From the NCBI RefSeq assembly GCF_003260195.1, contig NZ_QEIH01000007.1:124001-188000 (forward strand): 64,000 nt of DNA, given 5' to 3'. Positions 37,651 through 47,042 of this stretch are shown here, in pieces. Position 1 is the stretch's first letter; the number at the start of each line of letters is the position of its first letter. The position numbers were made by a program, and so were the translations under genes. The notes beneath the pieces were generated by a model. The model was not told the origin of the DNA and did no database searches. It saw only the letters and a list, made by a program, of their open reading frames with translations. Source of the stretch: Lutibacter citreus (GTDB taxonomy: Bacteria > Bacteroidota > Bacteroidia > Flavobacteriales > Flavobacteriaceae).

Positions 37651-40104
37651 TTATAATTTTTTAGCATTTTTCACTTTCTGCTTTGTTAGCGCTATATCAA
37701 TAACCTCAGTCATTTCAGTAACATAATGAAATTTTAAGCCTTTTAAATAAGATTCCTTAATTTCTAAAATGTCCTTTTCATTTTCCTTACATAAAATTAA
37801 TTCTTTAATATTTGCACGCTTAGCCGCTAATATTTTTTCTTTAATTCCTCCTACTGGTAACACTTTACCTCTTAAAGTAATTTCACCTGTCATAGCCAAC
37901 CTAGATTTTACTTTACGCTGTGTAAATACTGAAACTAACGATGTTAACATTGTAATCCCTGCGCTTGGTCCATCTTTTGGTGTTGCACCTTCGGGAACAT
38001 GTATATGAACTTTATAATCTGTCAATACTTTAGCTGGAATACCAAAGTCACTTGCATTTGCTTTAATATATTCCATTGCAATTGTTGCAGACTCTTTCAT
38101 TACCGTCCCTAAATTACCTGTAATGGTTAATCCTTTACCTTTAGAAATAATAGATTCAATAAACAATATATCTCCTCCAACGCTTGTCCAAGCTAAACCT
38201 GTAACTACACCAGCAACATCATTACTTTCATATTTATCACGTTCTAAATGAGAAGGTCCTAAAACTTTTTCTATTGTTTCAATGGAAATATCAATATCAT
38301 ACTCCTCCTCCATTGCAATAGATTTAGCCGCATAACGAACCATTTTAGCAATTTGTTTCTCCAAACCTCTAACTCCAGATTCTCTTGTGTAAGCAACAAC
38401 AATTTTTTCTAATTGTTTTTTACCTATTTTAAGTTGTGAAGTTGTAATCCCGTGCTCTTTTAATTGTTTAGGCAACAAGTGTCTTTTCGCAATTTCAACT
38501 TTCTCTTCAACAGTATATCCTGAAACGTTAATAATTTCCATTCTATCTCTTAATGCCCAAGGAATAGTTGATAAACTATTTGCTGTTGCAACAAATAATA
38601 TTTTAGATAAATCGTAATCTAGTTCTAAGTAATTATCATAAAATGTTGAATTTTGCTCAGGATCTAACACTTCTAACATTGCTGAAGAAGGGTCACCATT
38701 ATGACTAGATGTAGCTAATTTATCAATCTCATCTAAAACAAAAACAGGATTAGAGGTTCCAACCTTTTTTAAGTCTTTTATAATTCTACCTGGCATTGCT
38801 CCAATATAGGTTTTTCTATGTCCACGTATTTCTGCTTCATCACGAACTCCACCAAGAGACATACGTATATATTTTCTACCTAAAGATTCTGCAATAGATT
38901 TACCTAAAGAAGTTTTACCAACACCTGGAGGTCCATATAAACAGATAATTGGAGACTTCATATCACCTTTAAGCTTTAAAACAGCCAAATGTTCTATAAT
39001 ACGATCTTTAACTTTTTCCAAGCCAAAATGATCACGATCTAATATTTTTTGAGCTCTTTTTAAATCAAATTGATCATTTGTATATTCATTCCAAGGCAAA
39101 TCCAACAATAAATCCAAATAGTTTCTCTGAACGGAATATTCAGCAACCTGCGGGTTCATACGTTGTAAACGTCCTAATTCCTTTTCAAACGTTTCTTTAA
39201 CCTCTTTACTCCACTTCTTTTTGTGAGATTTTTCACGCATTTCTTCCAATTCTTCATCGTAAGAAACACCTCCCAATTCTTCTTGAATTGTTTTTAATTG
39301 TTGATGTAAATAATATTCACGTTGTTGCTGATCCATATCAGAACGTGTTTTAGATTGAATTACATTTCTCAATTCTAAACGTTGAAATTCTTCATCCATC
39401 TTTTTTAAAGTAAGAAGCGCTCTTTCCTTTAAATTTTCTGTTTCTAATAATTCTTGTTTCTCTTCAACTTTCAAATTCATATTTGAAGAAACAAAATTTA
39501 TTAAAAAAGGTTTACTTTCAATATTTTTTATTGCAAAAGAAGCTTCAGTTGGTAAACTTGGGTTGGCTTTAATAATTTTAGTTGCCATTTCCTTAATTGA
39601 ATCAATTATAGCTTCAAATTCAGGCTCTTTCTCCTCTTTTCTATCTTCTAAACGCGGTTTAGTAATTGCCTGCATATAAGGATCCTCTTGAACCATCGTA
39701 TCAATCTCAAAAGGTTTTTTTCCTTGAATAATAACAGTTATATTACCATCAGGCATTTTAAGCATTCTTAAAATACGGGCCACAGTTCCTACCTTGTAAA
39801 CATCTTTTGCTGTTGGATCTTCAATAGCTTCATTTTTTTGAGCTACAACTCCAATAGTTTTATTTCCTTTATTAGCTTCTTTTATTAGCTGAATAGATTT
39901 ATCTCTCCCTGCTGTAATAGGAATCACAACCCCTGGAAAAAGTACCGTATTACGCAAAGGTAATATTGGTAAAACATCTGGAACTTGTTCATTATTTATT
40001 TCCTCTTCATCTTCAGGAGTCATTAACGGTATTAAATCCGCATCTTCATCCAATATGTTCTGTAATGACATATTGTCTATATTTAAAAAATTTGAATCAC
40101 TCAT
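37651..40104 (-). CDS. lon: ATP-dependent Lon protease
   Basis: 817-residue cytosolic AAA+ protease for misfolded and regulatory proteins. The N-terminal LON substrate domain starts near residue 45 ([15 protein letters not shown]). The AAA+ domain has Walker A GPPGVGKT and Walker [10 protein letters not shown]. The C-terminal peptidase has the Ser in DGPSAGITM and the Lys of the [13 protein letters not shown] block, a Ser-Lys dyad. The length matches Bacteroidota Lon. It is transcribed alone. Confidence 0.98.
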   Translation of the reverse strand: MSDSNFLNIDNMSLQNILDEDADLIPLMTPEDEEEINNEQVPDVLPILPLRNTVLFPGVVIPITAGRDKSIQLIKEANKGNKTIGVVAQKNEAIEDPTAKDVYKVGTVARILRMLKMPDGNITVIIQGKKPFEIDTMVQEDPYMQAITKPRLEDRKEEKEPEFEAIIDSIKEMATKIIKANPSLPTEASFAIKNIESKPFLINFVSSNMNLKVEEKQELLETENLKERALLTLKKMDEEFQRLELRNVIQSKTRSDMDQQQREYYLHQQLKTIQEELGGVSYDEELEEMREKSHKKKWSKEVKETFEKELGRLQRMNPQVAEYSVQRNYLDLLLDLPWNEYTNDQFDLKRAQKILDRDHFGLEKVKDRIIEHLAVLKLKGDMKSPIICLYGPPGVGKTSLGKSIAESLGRKYIRMSLGGVRDEAEIRGHRKTYIGAMPGRIIKDLKKVGTSNPVFVLDEIDKLATSSHNGDPSSAMLEVLDPEQNSTFYDNYLELDYDLSKILFVATANSLSTIPWALRDRMEIINVSGYTVEEKVEIAKRHLLPKQLKEHGITTSQLKIGKKQLEKIVVAYTRESGVRGLEKQIAKMVRYAAKSIAMEEEYDIDISIETIEKVLGPSHLERDKYESNDVAGVVTGLAWTSVGGDILFIESIISKGKGLTITGNLGTVMKESATIAMEYIKANASDFGIPAKVLTDYKVHIHVPEGATPKDGPSAGITMLTSLVSVFTQRKVKSRLAMTGEITLRGKVLPVGGIKEKILAAKRANIKELILCKENEKDILEIKESYLKGLKFHYVTEMTEVIDIALTKQKVKNAKKL

Positions 40105-40340
40105 AGTATGTATATGGTCATTTTGTCATTTAAAAACTATTTCCTTTTTCAATTAAAAAACACAAAAGGAAACACCTTATTGATTTACAACACTTTATAG
40201 CGTTGTTTCTACATTTTACAATTATTAAATTTCAATTGTTATGCCAAATTGAATTTAACTGCAGCAATTTATTTTTCGTAATTTTAAACAAAAGTGTAAC
40301 AGTAGTAAAAATCTATTGTCTTTTAAGTAGAAACTATTTT

Positions 40341-40898
40341 TTGAAAGAGAACAATCAACATAGTAACCAGCTAATTGAGAAATGTAAAAAAGGCGATAAA
40401 ACCGCTCAATTTGCATTATACAAGCAATATTATAAAGCTATGTATAATACTTCTTTAAGAATAGTTAATAATAGTTTTGAAGCTGAAGATATAATGCAAG
40501 ACTCATTTTTATCTGCATTTACAAAATTAGATTCTTATAGTGGTAATGTAACTTTTGGAGCTTGGTTAAAGAGAATTGTAATTAATAATAGTTTAACAGC
40601 GCTAAAGAAAAATAATAGAATAAAAACAATATCTCTTGAAAAAACAAGAGAAATTCAAGAAGAAATTGAAAGTGTTGATTATTCTAAATTTAACTCTAAG
40701 GAAATATTAATTAACATGAATAAACTAAAAAATAATTATAAAGTCGCTTTAACACTAAATTTAGTAGAAGGTTACGATTCTGAAGAAATTGCTAGTATTA
40801 TGGATATTTCTTATGAAAATAGCAGAACAACAATTTCTAGAGCTAAAAACAAATTAAGACAACTTTTATCTCAACAATATGAAAGACAACTTAGATAA
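40341..40898 (+). CDS. ECF-type RNA polymerase sigma factor
   Basis: 185 residues from the TTG at 40341, which gives the start KENNQHSNQLIEKCKKGDKTA normal for this group. An in-frame extension to 40203 reads as hydrophobic and lacks sigma features, so it is rejected. Region 2 is LYKQYYKAMYNTSLRIVNNSFEAEDIMQDSF; region 4 is VALTLNLVEGYDSEEIASIMDISYENSRTTISRAKNKL (both shown by key parts). It overlaps the next gene by 20 nt and heads a four-gene run with two repetitive surface proteins, so it probably drives that envelope programme. Targets unknown. Confidence 0.88.
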   Translation: MKENNQHSNQLIEKCKKGDKTAQFALYKQYYKAMYNTSLRIVNNSFEAEDIMQDSFLSAFTKLDSYSGNVTFGAWLKRIVINNSLTALKKNNRIKTISLEKTREIQEEIESVDYSKFNSKEILINMNKLKNNYKVALTLNLVEGYDSEEIASIMDISYENSRTTISRAKNKLRQLLSQQYERQLR

Positions 40899-41421
40899 CA
40901 TATTTAAAAATATAGAAGGAACTTTTGACATTGAAGAACCAACTATAGGTCATTTTAATAGGTTTGAAGCTAAACTAAATAAAGTAACAACTAAACCTTT
41001 AAAAAGAAGAAAAAAAATATATACTTTTATGGCTATAGCTGCATCATTTGTATTGTTTTTTGGTATTTGGATTGGAGCTAACTTTAACAACTCTGGAATG
41101 GAATTAGCCGAAATTTCTCCAGAAATGCAAGAAACCCAAAGTTATTTTGTTTCTCTTATTGAAAAAGAATTAGAAACAATTGAACTTGCACGAAATAATA
41201 ATACAGAGGTACTTATTTCTGATGCTTTAAAGCAAATTAATAAACTTGAAAATGAATACAAACTACTTACTTTAGAACTAAAAGAAAGTACAGAAGATAG
41301 ACGAATAATTTTTGCTATGATTTCAAATTTTCAACAACGTATTGAATTATTGCAATCCCTATTGCAACAAATTGAATATGTTAAACAATTAAACCTACAA
41401 AACAATGAAATATTTTTATAA
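40879..41421 (+). CDS. One-TM protein, candidate anti-sigma or sensor partner
   Basis: 180 residues. The first ~48 residues are cytosolic. One membrane helix lies at ~50-68 (TFMAIAASFVLFFGIWIGA). The remainder is a periplasmic, mostly helical and coiled-coil segment rich in Glu, Leu and Gln. The start overlaps the sigma gene by 20 nt and the stop overlaps the next gene by 17 nt, so translation is coupled. The cytosol-TM-periplasm layout and the position next to an ECF sigma fit an anti-sigma factor, but no known anti-sigma domain is visible. Role inferred. Confidence 0.68.
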   Translation: MKDNLDNIFKNIEGTFDIEEPTIGHFNRFEAKLNKVTTKPLKRRKKIYTFMAIAASFVLFFGIWIGANFNNSGMELAEISPEMQETQSYFVSLIEKELETIELARNNNTEVLISDALKQINKLENEYKLLTLELKESTEDRRIIFAMISNFQQRIELLQSLLQQIEYVKQLNLQNNEIFL

Positions 41422-42475
41422 AATTATCATCCTTACAATGTTTATTCCGCTTGCTACGTATGCAACAGAAAGAGGCAAATACAATAAAAACAAAGTAATA
41501 AAAAAGGAATTTACAGTAAATAAAAACGCAACATTAAATGTTTCAAATAAATACGGAAACATTGATATTGTAACTTCAAACACTAATAAAATTATAATTA
41601 ATGTAAGTATTACAACCAATGGAAATGATGAAGAAAAAGTTGCAGAAAAACTGAAACATATTAATGTAATTTTCGATTCAAATTTGAACTTTGTTTCAGC
41701 CAAAACTAAAATTGAAAAAACATCAAATTCCTGGAGTTTATTTGGTAAAAGCAACAATGTAAATATGCAGATTGATTATACAATTTATATGCCCGTTACA
41801 AATAATTTAGAAATTTCAAATGATTATGGAGGAGTTCGTCTTGATAAAATTGAGGGCTCTACAAAATTTAATGTAGACTATGGAGAAATTTCCATTGGTG
41901 AATTATTAAATTCAGATAACAATATAAATATTGATTATACTAATAATTCAAATATTGAATATATGAAAGATGGACATATTAATGCCGATTATTCAACTCT
42001 TCACATTGAACGTTCTGAAAAATTAAATTTAAATGCAGACTATTCTCATTTATCCTTTGGCAAAGTATCTAATTTAGATTTTAATTGCGACTACGGAAGC
42101 TTAAAAATAAACCAAGTTGGAAATGCAAATGGAAACACTGATTATATTTCAGTTAAAATAAATAAATTAAATGAATCTGGAGTATTTGTTGCTGATTATG
42201 GCGGATTAAGTATTGGTAATTTAGGATCTAATTTTAAATTCTTAAAAGTAAATGCAGAATACGCAGGTGTAAAAATTGGAATTAACAATGAAACATCTTT
42301 TAACATAACCGCTTCAACAAGCTATGGAAACCTAAATTTTGGAGATGGTTTTACTTTTTATAAAGAAATTAAAAAAAGCTCATCTAAATATTATGAAGGT
42401 TATTTTGGAACCGAAAACTCAGGAAACCGTATTGAGTTAAAAACAAGTTACGGAAATATTTCACTAATAAACTAA
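41405..42475 (+). CDS. Secreted DYG-repeat beta-solenoid (DUF4097-like) protein
   Basis: 356 residues with a signal peptide ~1-20 (ending IPLATYATE). The mature part carries about a dozen copies of a ~20-residue repeat centred on (N/A/V/C)DYG: SNKYGNI, SNDYGGV, NVDYGEI, NIDYTNN, NADYSTL, NADYSHL, NCDYGSL, NTDYISV, VADYGGL, NAEYAGV, TSYGNL, TSYGNI. Such runs fold as right-handed beta-solenoids. It resembles the DUF4097/adhesin-like proteins found behind Bacteroidota sigma factors. Likely periplasmic or outer-membrane associated; function unknown. Confidence 0.82.
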   Translation: MKYFYKIIILTMFIPLATYATERGKYNKNKVIKKEFTVNKNATLNVSNKYGNIDIVTSNTNKIIINVSITTNGNDEEKVAEKLKHINVIFDSNLNFVSAKTKIEKTSNSWSLFGKSNNVNMQIDYTIYMPVTNNLEISNDYGGVRLDKIEGSTKFNVDYGEISIGELLNSDNNINIDYTNNSNIEYMKDGHINADYSTLHIERSEKLNLNADYSHLSFGKVSNLDFNCDYGSLKINQVGNANGNTDYISVKINKLNESGVFVADYGGLSIGNLGSNFKFLKVNAEYAGVKIGINNETSFNITASTSYGNLNFGDGFTFYKEIKKSSSKYYEGYFGTENSGNRIELKTSYGNISLIN

Positions 42476-42482
42476 ATCAACT

Positions 42483-43199
42483 ATGAAATTTACAACAACA
42501 TTTTTAGCACTATTATTTTTTGTTTCACTGAACGCACAATGGAATAAAAAAGTTAAAGGAAACGGATCTATTACAACGGAAATACGATCTGTATCAGATT
42601 ATGATAAAATTAGTATTAGTGGAAATTTTGATGTTTTACTTGTTAAAGGAAGTGAAGGAGAAATTTCAATTAAAGCAGATGAAAATTTAATGGAATATAT
42701 ATCTTGTGAAGTAAAAAAAGATCTACTTAGCATAAAAACAAAAAAAGGATATTCTTTAAAAAGTAGTAAAACTATTGAAATTATAATTCCTTTTAAAGAT
42801 ATAAACTCAGTTTCTCTTGCGGGTTCAGGTAATATAAAAACTGAAGACTCTATAGAGACTAACAATCTAAAAATAAATCTAGCCGGTTCTGGAAATATGA
42901 ATATGGAAGTTTCAACAAGAAAAATTGATACACATATTGCAGGTTCAGGTAATATTAATTTAAAAGGTGATTCCAATGAATTTAGTTGCAATATTGCTGG
43001 TTCAGGTAATTTAAATGGAGAAAGTTTAAAAACGGATATTGCAATTGCTAAAATTGCAGGCTCTGGAAATATTAAAATAAAAACCAATAAAGAAATACAA
43101 GCTAAAATTGCTGGATCAGGAAATGTTTTCTACTATGGAAATCCAAAAATAGTAAAATCTAATTCCATTGGGTCTGGCTCAATAAAAAAGAAAGGCTAA
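42483..43199 (+). CDS. Head GIN domain-containing secreted protein (AGSGN repeats)
   Basis: 238 residues with a signal peptide ~1-18 (MKFTTTFLALLFFVSLNAQ). A head GIN (DUF2807) domain follows, with six AGSGN(I/M/L/V) repeats near-regular at 18-22 residues and a closing GSGSI. This gives a predicted beta-solenoid. It is 7 nt after the DYG-repeat gene and ends at a bidirectional terminator, so it closes the sigma-factor operon. Family function is unknown. Confidence 0.87.
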   Translation: MKFTTTFLALLFFVSLNAQWNKKVKGNGSITTEIRSVSDYDKISISGNFDVLLVKGSEGEISIKADENLMEYISCEVKKDLLSIKTKKGYSLKSSKTIEIIIPFKDINSVSLAGSGNIKTEDSIETNNLKINLAGSGNMNMEVSTRKIDTHIAGSGNINLKGDSNEFSCNIAGSGNLNGESLKTDIAIAKIAGSGNIKIKTNKEIQAKIAGSGNVFYYGNPKIVKSNSIGSGSIKKKG

Positions 43200-43205
43200 C
43201 AATCT

Positions 43206-43244
43206 AAAAAAAAGGCTTAAACAAATTGTTTAAGCCTTTTTTTT
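43206..43244. terminator. Bidirectional terminator after the sigma operon
   Basis: AAAAAAAGGCTTAAACAA / TTGTTTAAGCCTTTTTTT between two converging genes. Confidence 0.88.
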
Positions 43245-43959
43245 ATTCTTTATGTATAATAAATATAGTTGGTTTCTTAACTAAATCTGGTTTTTCATTT
43301 TTCCAATCTTTTATTTCCAAAGTTCTAATATATTCATCTGCCAAAGTTATATTACAAGCAATACACAGTTTAGCTGTAGGAGTTAAAGTACTCTTTAAAT
43401 CCGTAAACATTTTATCGTTTCTATAAGGAGTTTCAATAAATATTTGAGATTGATTTTTTTCTTTTGACAACCTTTCTAAACTTTTAATTGCCTTTTTTCT
43501 TTCAGCTGTATCAATTGGTAAATAACCATTAAATGAGAAATTTTGACCATTAAATCCTGAAGCCATCATTGCTAAAATAATTGAAGATGGGCCAACTAAT
43601 GGTATTACTCTAATATTTTTTTCATGGGCTAATTTAACAATCTCCGCTCCTGGATCTGCAATAGCTGGAACACCAGCTTCAGAAAGCAAACCAACAGAAA
43701 CACCTGTTTCACAAGTATCCAAATATGTTCTAACCTCTAATTGATCTGCATATTTATCAAGCATTAAAATAGTTAAAGATGGTTGAGACTTTCTTGGAGT
43801 AATTCTCTTAATAAATCTTCTTGCAGTTTTTTCATTCTCAACAATAAAACAATCAATTTCTTCAATTATTTTTTTTACCGAAATAGGCAAAACCTCCAAA
43901 GGTTCATTGTCTCCTAAAGTTGTTGGAATTAAATATAATTTTCCTTTTTGATTATCCAT
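43243..43959 (-). CDS. Tetrapyrrole-methylase-fold SAM methyltransferase (RsmI-related)
   Basis: 238 residues of the TP-methylase fold to which RsmI (16S rRNA ribose methylase) belongs. Visible motifs are KLYLIPTTLGD, LLSEAGVPAIADPGAEIV (in part, RsmI-like GxPGISDPG loop) and IETPYRNDKMF. It is shorter than RsmI (about 280) and starts differently, so this is a related clade and not RsmI itself. It overlaps the LMW phosphatase gene by 8 nt, in a run with dnaA. Target unknown. Confidence 0.82.
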   Translation of the reverse strand: MDNQKGKLYLIPTTLGDNEPLEVLPISVKKIIEEIDCFIVENEKTARRFIKRITPRKSQPSLTILMLDKYADQLEVRTYLDTCETGVSVGLLSEAGVPAIADPGAEIVKLAHEKNIRVIPLVGPSSIILAMMASGFNGQNFSFNGYLPIDTAERKKAIKSLERLSKEKNQSQIFIETPYRNDKMFTDLKSTLTPTAKLCIACNITLADEYIRTLEIKDWKNEKPDLVKKPTIFIIHKE

Positions 43960-44413
43960 TATTATTTATTCTTTTAGCAATAATATCACATGCCTCGTCT
44001 AACATATCATAAACATTTTTAAATCCAGAATCTCCACCATAATATGGGTCAGGTACATCTAAATTCTCCCCAGGAAATACTTCATTTAAAATAAATCGAA
44101 CTTTTGATTTATCTTCTTCATTTTTAGCTAAAGAGACAATATTTTTATAATTTGAATTATCCATAACATAGATAAAATCAAACAATTCAAAATCTTGTAT
44201 AGAAAATTTTCGAGCTTTTTGATCAGTAAGATCAATTCCGTTTAATTTTGCAATGGCAATAGATCGTTTATCTGGCTTATTTCCAATATGGTATGCTCCA
44301 GTACCAGCAGAATCAACAAAAGCTTTTAAACCTTCTACTTTTGATTTCAAAATCCCCTCTGCTAATGGTGAACGACATATATTGCCGAGACAAACCATTA
44401 ATATTTTAGTCAT
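43952..44413 (-). CDS. Low-molecular-weight protein-tyrosine phosphatase
   Basis: 153 residues. The P-loop is VCLGNICRSP (residues ~7-15) with the nucleophilic Cys and Arg. The general acid DPYYGG sits near residue 121. The family dephosphorylates tyrosine residues; in bacteria it often pairs with a tyrosine kinase for polysaccharide control, and no such kinase is in this window. It lies 8 nt after dnaA and overlaps the methyltransferase by 8 nt. Confidence 0.94.
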   Translation of the reverse strand: MTKILMVCLGNICRSPLAEGILKSKVEGLKAFVDSAGTGAYHIGNKPDKRSIAIAKLNGIDLTDQKARKFSIQDFELFDFIYVMDNSNYKNIVSLAKNEEDKSKVRFILNEVFPGENLDVPDPYYGGDSGFKNVYDMLDEACDIIAKRINNNG

Positions 44414-44421
44414 CTTATTTA

Positions 44422-45849
44422 TTAAAAAGTAAGTTTCTTAGTAATATCATCAACGTATCTTCTAAACTGCTTATCTGTCTCTGTTAAATTATCAACAGTT
44501 TTACAAGCGTGCAGAACAGTTGCGTGATCTCTTTTCCCAATTTGAGAGCCAATACTTGCAAGTGATGCTTTAGTCATACGTTTTGCAAAATACATTGCTA
44601 GTTGACGTGCCTGTACAATATGACGTTTACGAGTTTTAGATTGCAAAGTGGCAACATCTAATTCAAAATAACTTGAAACAATTTTTTGAATATACTCTAT
44701 AGACACTTCTCGTTTGGTATTCTTTACAAATTTGTCAACAATTTGTTTTGTTAATGAAAGTGTAAATTCTTTTCTATTAAAGGATGCTTGTGCAATCATT
44801 GAAATTAAAACACCTTCTAATTCACGAACGTTAGATTTAATATGTTTCGCTATATATTCAACTATTTCTTTTGGCATTTCAACACCATCACGATATAGTT
44901 TATTTTCTAAAATTGAGACTCTAGTTTCATAATCTGGTGCTTGCAACTCTGCAGACAATCCCCATTTAAACCTAGATAGTAATCGTTGTTCAATATCCTG
45001 CATATCAACAGGAGCTTTATCTGAAGTTAAAATTACTTGTTTTCCATTTTGATGTAAATGATTAAATATATGAAAGAACACATCTTGAGTTCCTGTTTTA
45101 CCAGATAAGAATTGTACATCATCAATAATTAAAACATCAATCATTTGATAGAAATGAATAAAATCATTTCTAGTATTTCCTTTTACGGAATCTATATATT
45201 GTTGTGTAAATTTCTCAGAAGAAATATACAATACTGTTTTATCTGGATATTTATCTTTTATTTCAACACCTATTGCATGCGCAATATGAGTTTTACCTAA
45301 ACCAACACCTCCATAAATTAATAATGGATTAAAAGAAGTTCCTCCTGGTTTATTTGCAACTGCCATTCCTGCAGAACGAGCCAACCTGTTAGAATCACCT
45401 TCTACAAAACTTTTGAAATTATAATTTGGATTCAGTTGAGATTCAATCTTAACTTTCTGAATTCCAGGAATAATAAAAGGATTTTTTAATTCTCGCTTAT
45501 CAAAATCAATTGGTACAGTTACTCCCTGTGCTTTTATAGGATTTCTATTTGAACTTGGAAATTTAACAGTATGTGGATTATTACTACTGTAATTATTTTC
45601 CATTCTAACATCATAAATCAGTTTTGCATCCTCACCTAATTGTTTTACTAAAGCAACTCTTAATAATTTAATATAGTGCTCCTCAAGCCACTCATAAAAA
45701 AACTTACTAGGTACTTGAATAGTTAATGCCTCACCCGACAATTTAATAGGTTTAATAGGTTCAAACCATGTTTTAAATGCTTGTTGTTTAATGTTGTCCT
45801 GTATAAAGGAGAGACATTCAGTCCAAACTGATGATGCAGTTTTATTCAT
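44422..45849 (-). CDS. dnaA: Chromosomal replication initiator DnaA
   Basis: 475 residues. N-terminal DnaB-interacting domain I (VWTECLSFIQDNIKQQAFKTW), variable domain II, AAA+ domain III with Walker A GGVGLGKTH and Walker B VLIIDDVQFL, and DNA-binding domain IV with HTH signature RDHATVLHACKTV near residue 440. It binds the origin and opens it. Upstream, 45850-46014 is AT-rich with no consensus DnaA boxes visible. It is followed closely by the phosphatase and methyltransferase genes. Confidence 0.98.
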   Translation of the reverse strand: MNKTASSVWTECLSFIQDNIKQQAFKTWFEPIKPIKLSGEALTIQVPSKFFYEWLEEHYIKLLRVALVKQLGEDAKLIYDVRMENNYSSNNPHTVKFPSSNRNPIKAQGVTVPIDFDKRELKNPFIIPGIQKVKIESQLNPNYNFKSFVEGDSNRLARSAGMAVANKPGGTSFNPLLIYGGVGLGKTHIAHAIGVEIKDKYPDKTVLYISSEKFTQQYIDSVKGNTRNDFIHFYQMIDVLIIDDVQFLSGKTGTQDVFFHIFNHLHQNGKQVILTSDKAPVDMQDIEQRLLSRFKWGLSAELQAPDYETRVSILENKLYRDGVEMPKEIVEYIAKHIKSNVRELEGVLISMIAQASFNRKEFTLSLTKQIVDKFVKNTKREVSIEYIQKIVSSYFELDVATLQSKTRKRHIVQARQLAMYFAKRMTKASLASIGSQIGKRDHATVLHACKTVDNLTETDKQFRRYVDDITKKLTF

Positions 45850-46014
45850 TGCGGATTTATAGCTTTTTTTAATTTAATTTTACCCTCTAAAATATAGAAA
45901 TACCTAATGCTTTTTCGGTGTACAAAAATGTGAATATTTTTCGTTATAAAAAAATCAAACATCTATTGATTATTAATTATTTTTTATGTAAATAACAGTT
46001 TTTAAATATACAAA

Positions 46015-46431
46015 ATGATTTCGAATAAAATAGAATTTAGAGTCAGATATAATGAAACTGATCAAATGAGTTACGTCCATCATGGCAATTATGCGCAATA
46101 CTTTGAAATGGGAAGAATTGAATGGTTAAGGGCCATGGGGGTCTCTTATAAAAAAATGGAAGAGGATGGTATTATGTTACCTGTAATTAATCTTAATATA
46201 AATTACATAAAGCCAGCCATATATGATGATTTACTTACCGTAAAGACTTCTATAACAAAAAAACCATCAGTTCGAATACAATTTGAATATGAAGTTTATA
46301 ACGAAAAAAAAGAATTAATTACCACAGCCTCAACAACTTTGGTTTTTGTAAATTCAGAAACAAGGAAGCCAACTAGAGCGCCTCAATATTTATTAGATAA
46401 ATTGGATGAAAACGAAATTAAATTTCTTTAA
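46015..46431 (+). CDS. YbgC-type 4-hydroxybenzoyl-CoA thioesterase family protein
   Basis: 138-residue hotdog thioesterase. The signature is RYNETDQMSYVHHGNYAQYFEMGRIEW (shown in key parts: the catalytic Asp in TDQM and the HGNY block). It hydrolyses short-chain acyl-CoAs. In proteobacteria YbgC lies next to tol-pal; no such genes are here. The 3' end overlaps the opposing YigZ gene by 14 nt. Confidence 0.9.
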   Translation: MISNKIEFRVRYNETDQMSYVHHGNYAQYFEMGRIEWLRAMGVSYKKMEEDGIMLPVINLNINYIKPAIYDDLLTVKTSITKKPSVRIQFEYEVYNEKKELITTASTTLVFVNSETRKPTRAPQYLLDKLDENEIKFL

Positions 46432-47029
46432 TTTTTAAACATCGTAAATCTGTAAAGAGTTTTTTAATTCTTATTGAATTTTTCTTTCTAACAGGAATTG
46501 TAAACTCACAATTCAATTCCATTTTTTGAGGCGAAATTTGAAGGTTATTTTCCTTCACAATTCGCATCACTTTATTCATATGCGCATATTCAAAAATTAA
46601 TTCAAAATGAACATCAATTGTTTTTTCTACAATTTTCGCTTCATCCAAAACCATTTTTGCAGAAGTTCTGTAAGCACTAATTAAACCTCCTACTCCAAGC
46701 TTTGTTCCTCCAAAATAACGAACAACAACTACTAAAATATTGGTAATATCTTTTGATAATATCTGTCCGTAAATTGGCTGTCCTGCTGTATTACTAGGCT
46801 CTCCATCATCATTTACACGATATCTTATTGTATCAATTCCTATTTGATACGCATAACACCAATGCCTAGCAGCATGATGTTTTTTCTTTAATTCTTCTAA
46901 ATGCAGTTTTACTTCATCTTCATTAAAAACAGGAAACACATAACTAAAAAACTTACTCCCCTTCTCTTTAAAAAGCACATCTCCTTTGCCAATTTCAATA
47001 GTATTATAAGTGTCTTTTTCTGAATTCAT
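46418..47029 (-). CDS. yigZ: IMPACT/YigZ family protein
   Basis: 203 residues of the UPF0029/YigZ family. The N-terminal domain carries HHAARHWCYAYQIG, YRVNDDGEPSNTAGQPI and VVVVRYFGGTKLGVGGL. The C-terminal domain is an EF-G-IV-like alpha-beta part. Related to the eukaryotic regulator IMPACT that modulates GCN1/GCN2; bacterial function is not settled. It converges with the thioesterase (14-nt overlap) and lies 13 nt after the ribD gene. Confidence 0.9.
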   Translation of the reverse strand: MNSEKDTYNTIEIGKGDVLFKEKGSKFFSYVFPVFNEDEVKLHLEELKKKHHAARHWCYAYQIGIDTIRYRVNDDGEPSNTAGQPIYGQILSKDITNILVVVVRYFGGTKLGVGGLISAYRTSAKMVLDEAKIVEKTIDVHFELIFEYAHMNKVMRIVKENNLQISPQKMELNCEFTIPVRKKNSIRIKKLFTDLRCLKIKEI

Positions 47030-47042
47030 AGTTTTAACCGAA

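Noticed and set aside
40203-40340. 46-codon upstream extension of the sigma factor reading frame.
   Set aside because: It is hydrophobic and unlike sigma factors; the TTG at 40341 gives the normal start.
42599-43087. A 162-codon reading frame antisense to the AGSGN-repeat gene.
   Set aside because: It mirrors the repeat on the opposite strand; its periodic ILPEPA pattern is the reverse reading of AGSGN.
45850-46014. Possible replication origin upstream of dnaA.
   Set aside because: AT-rich but no consensus DnaA boxes (TTATNCACA) were found; AT-richness alone is general here.
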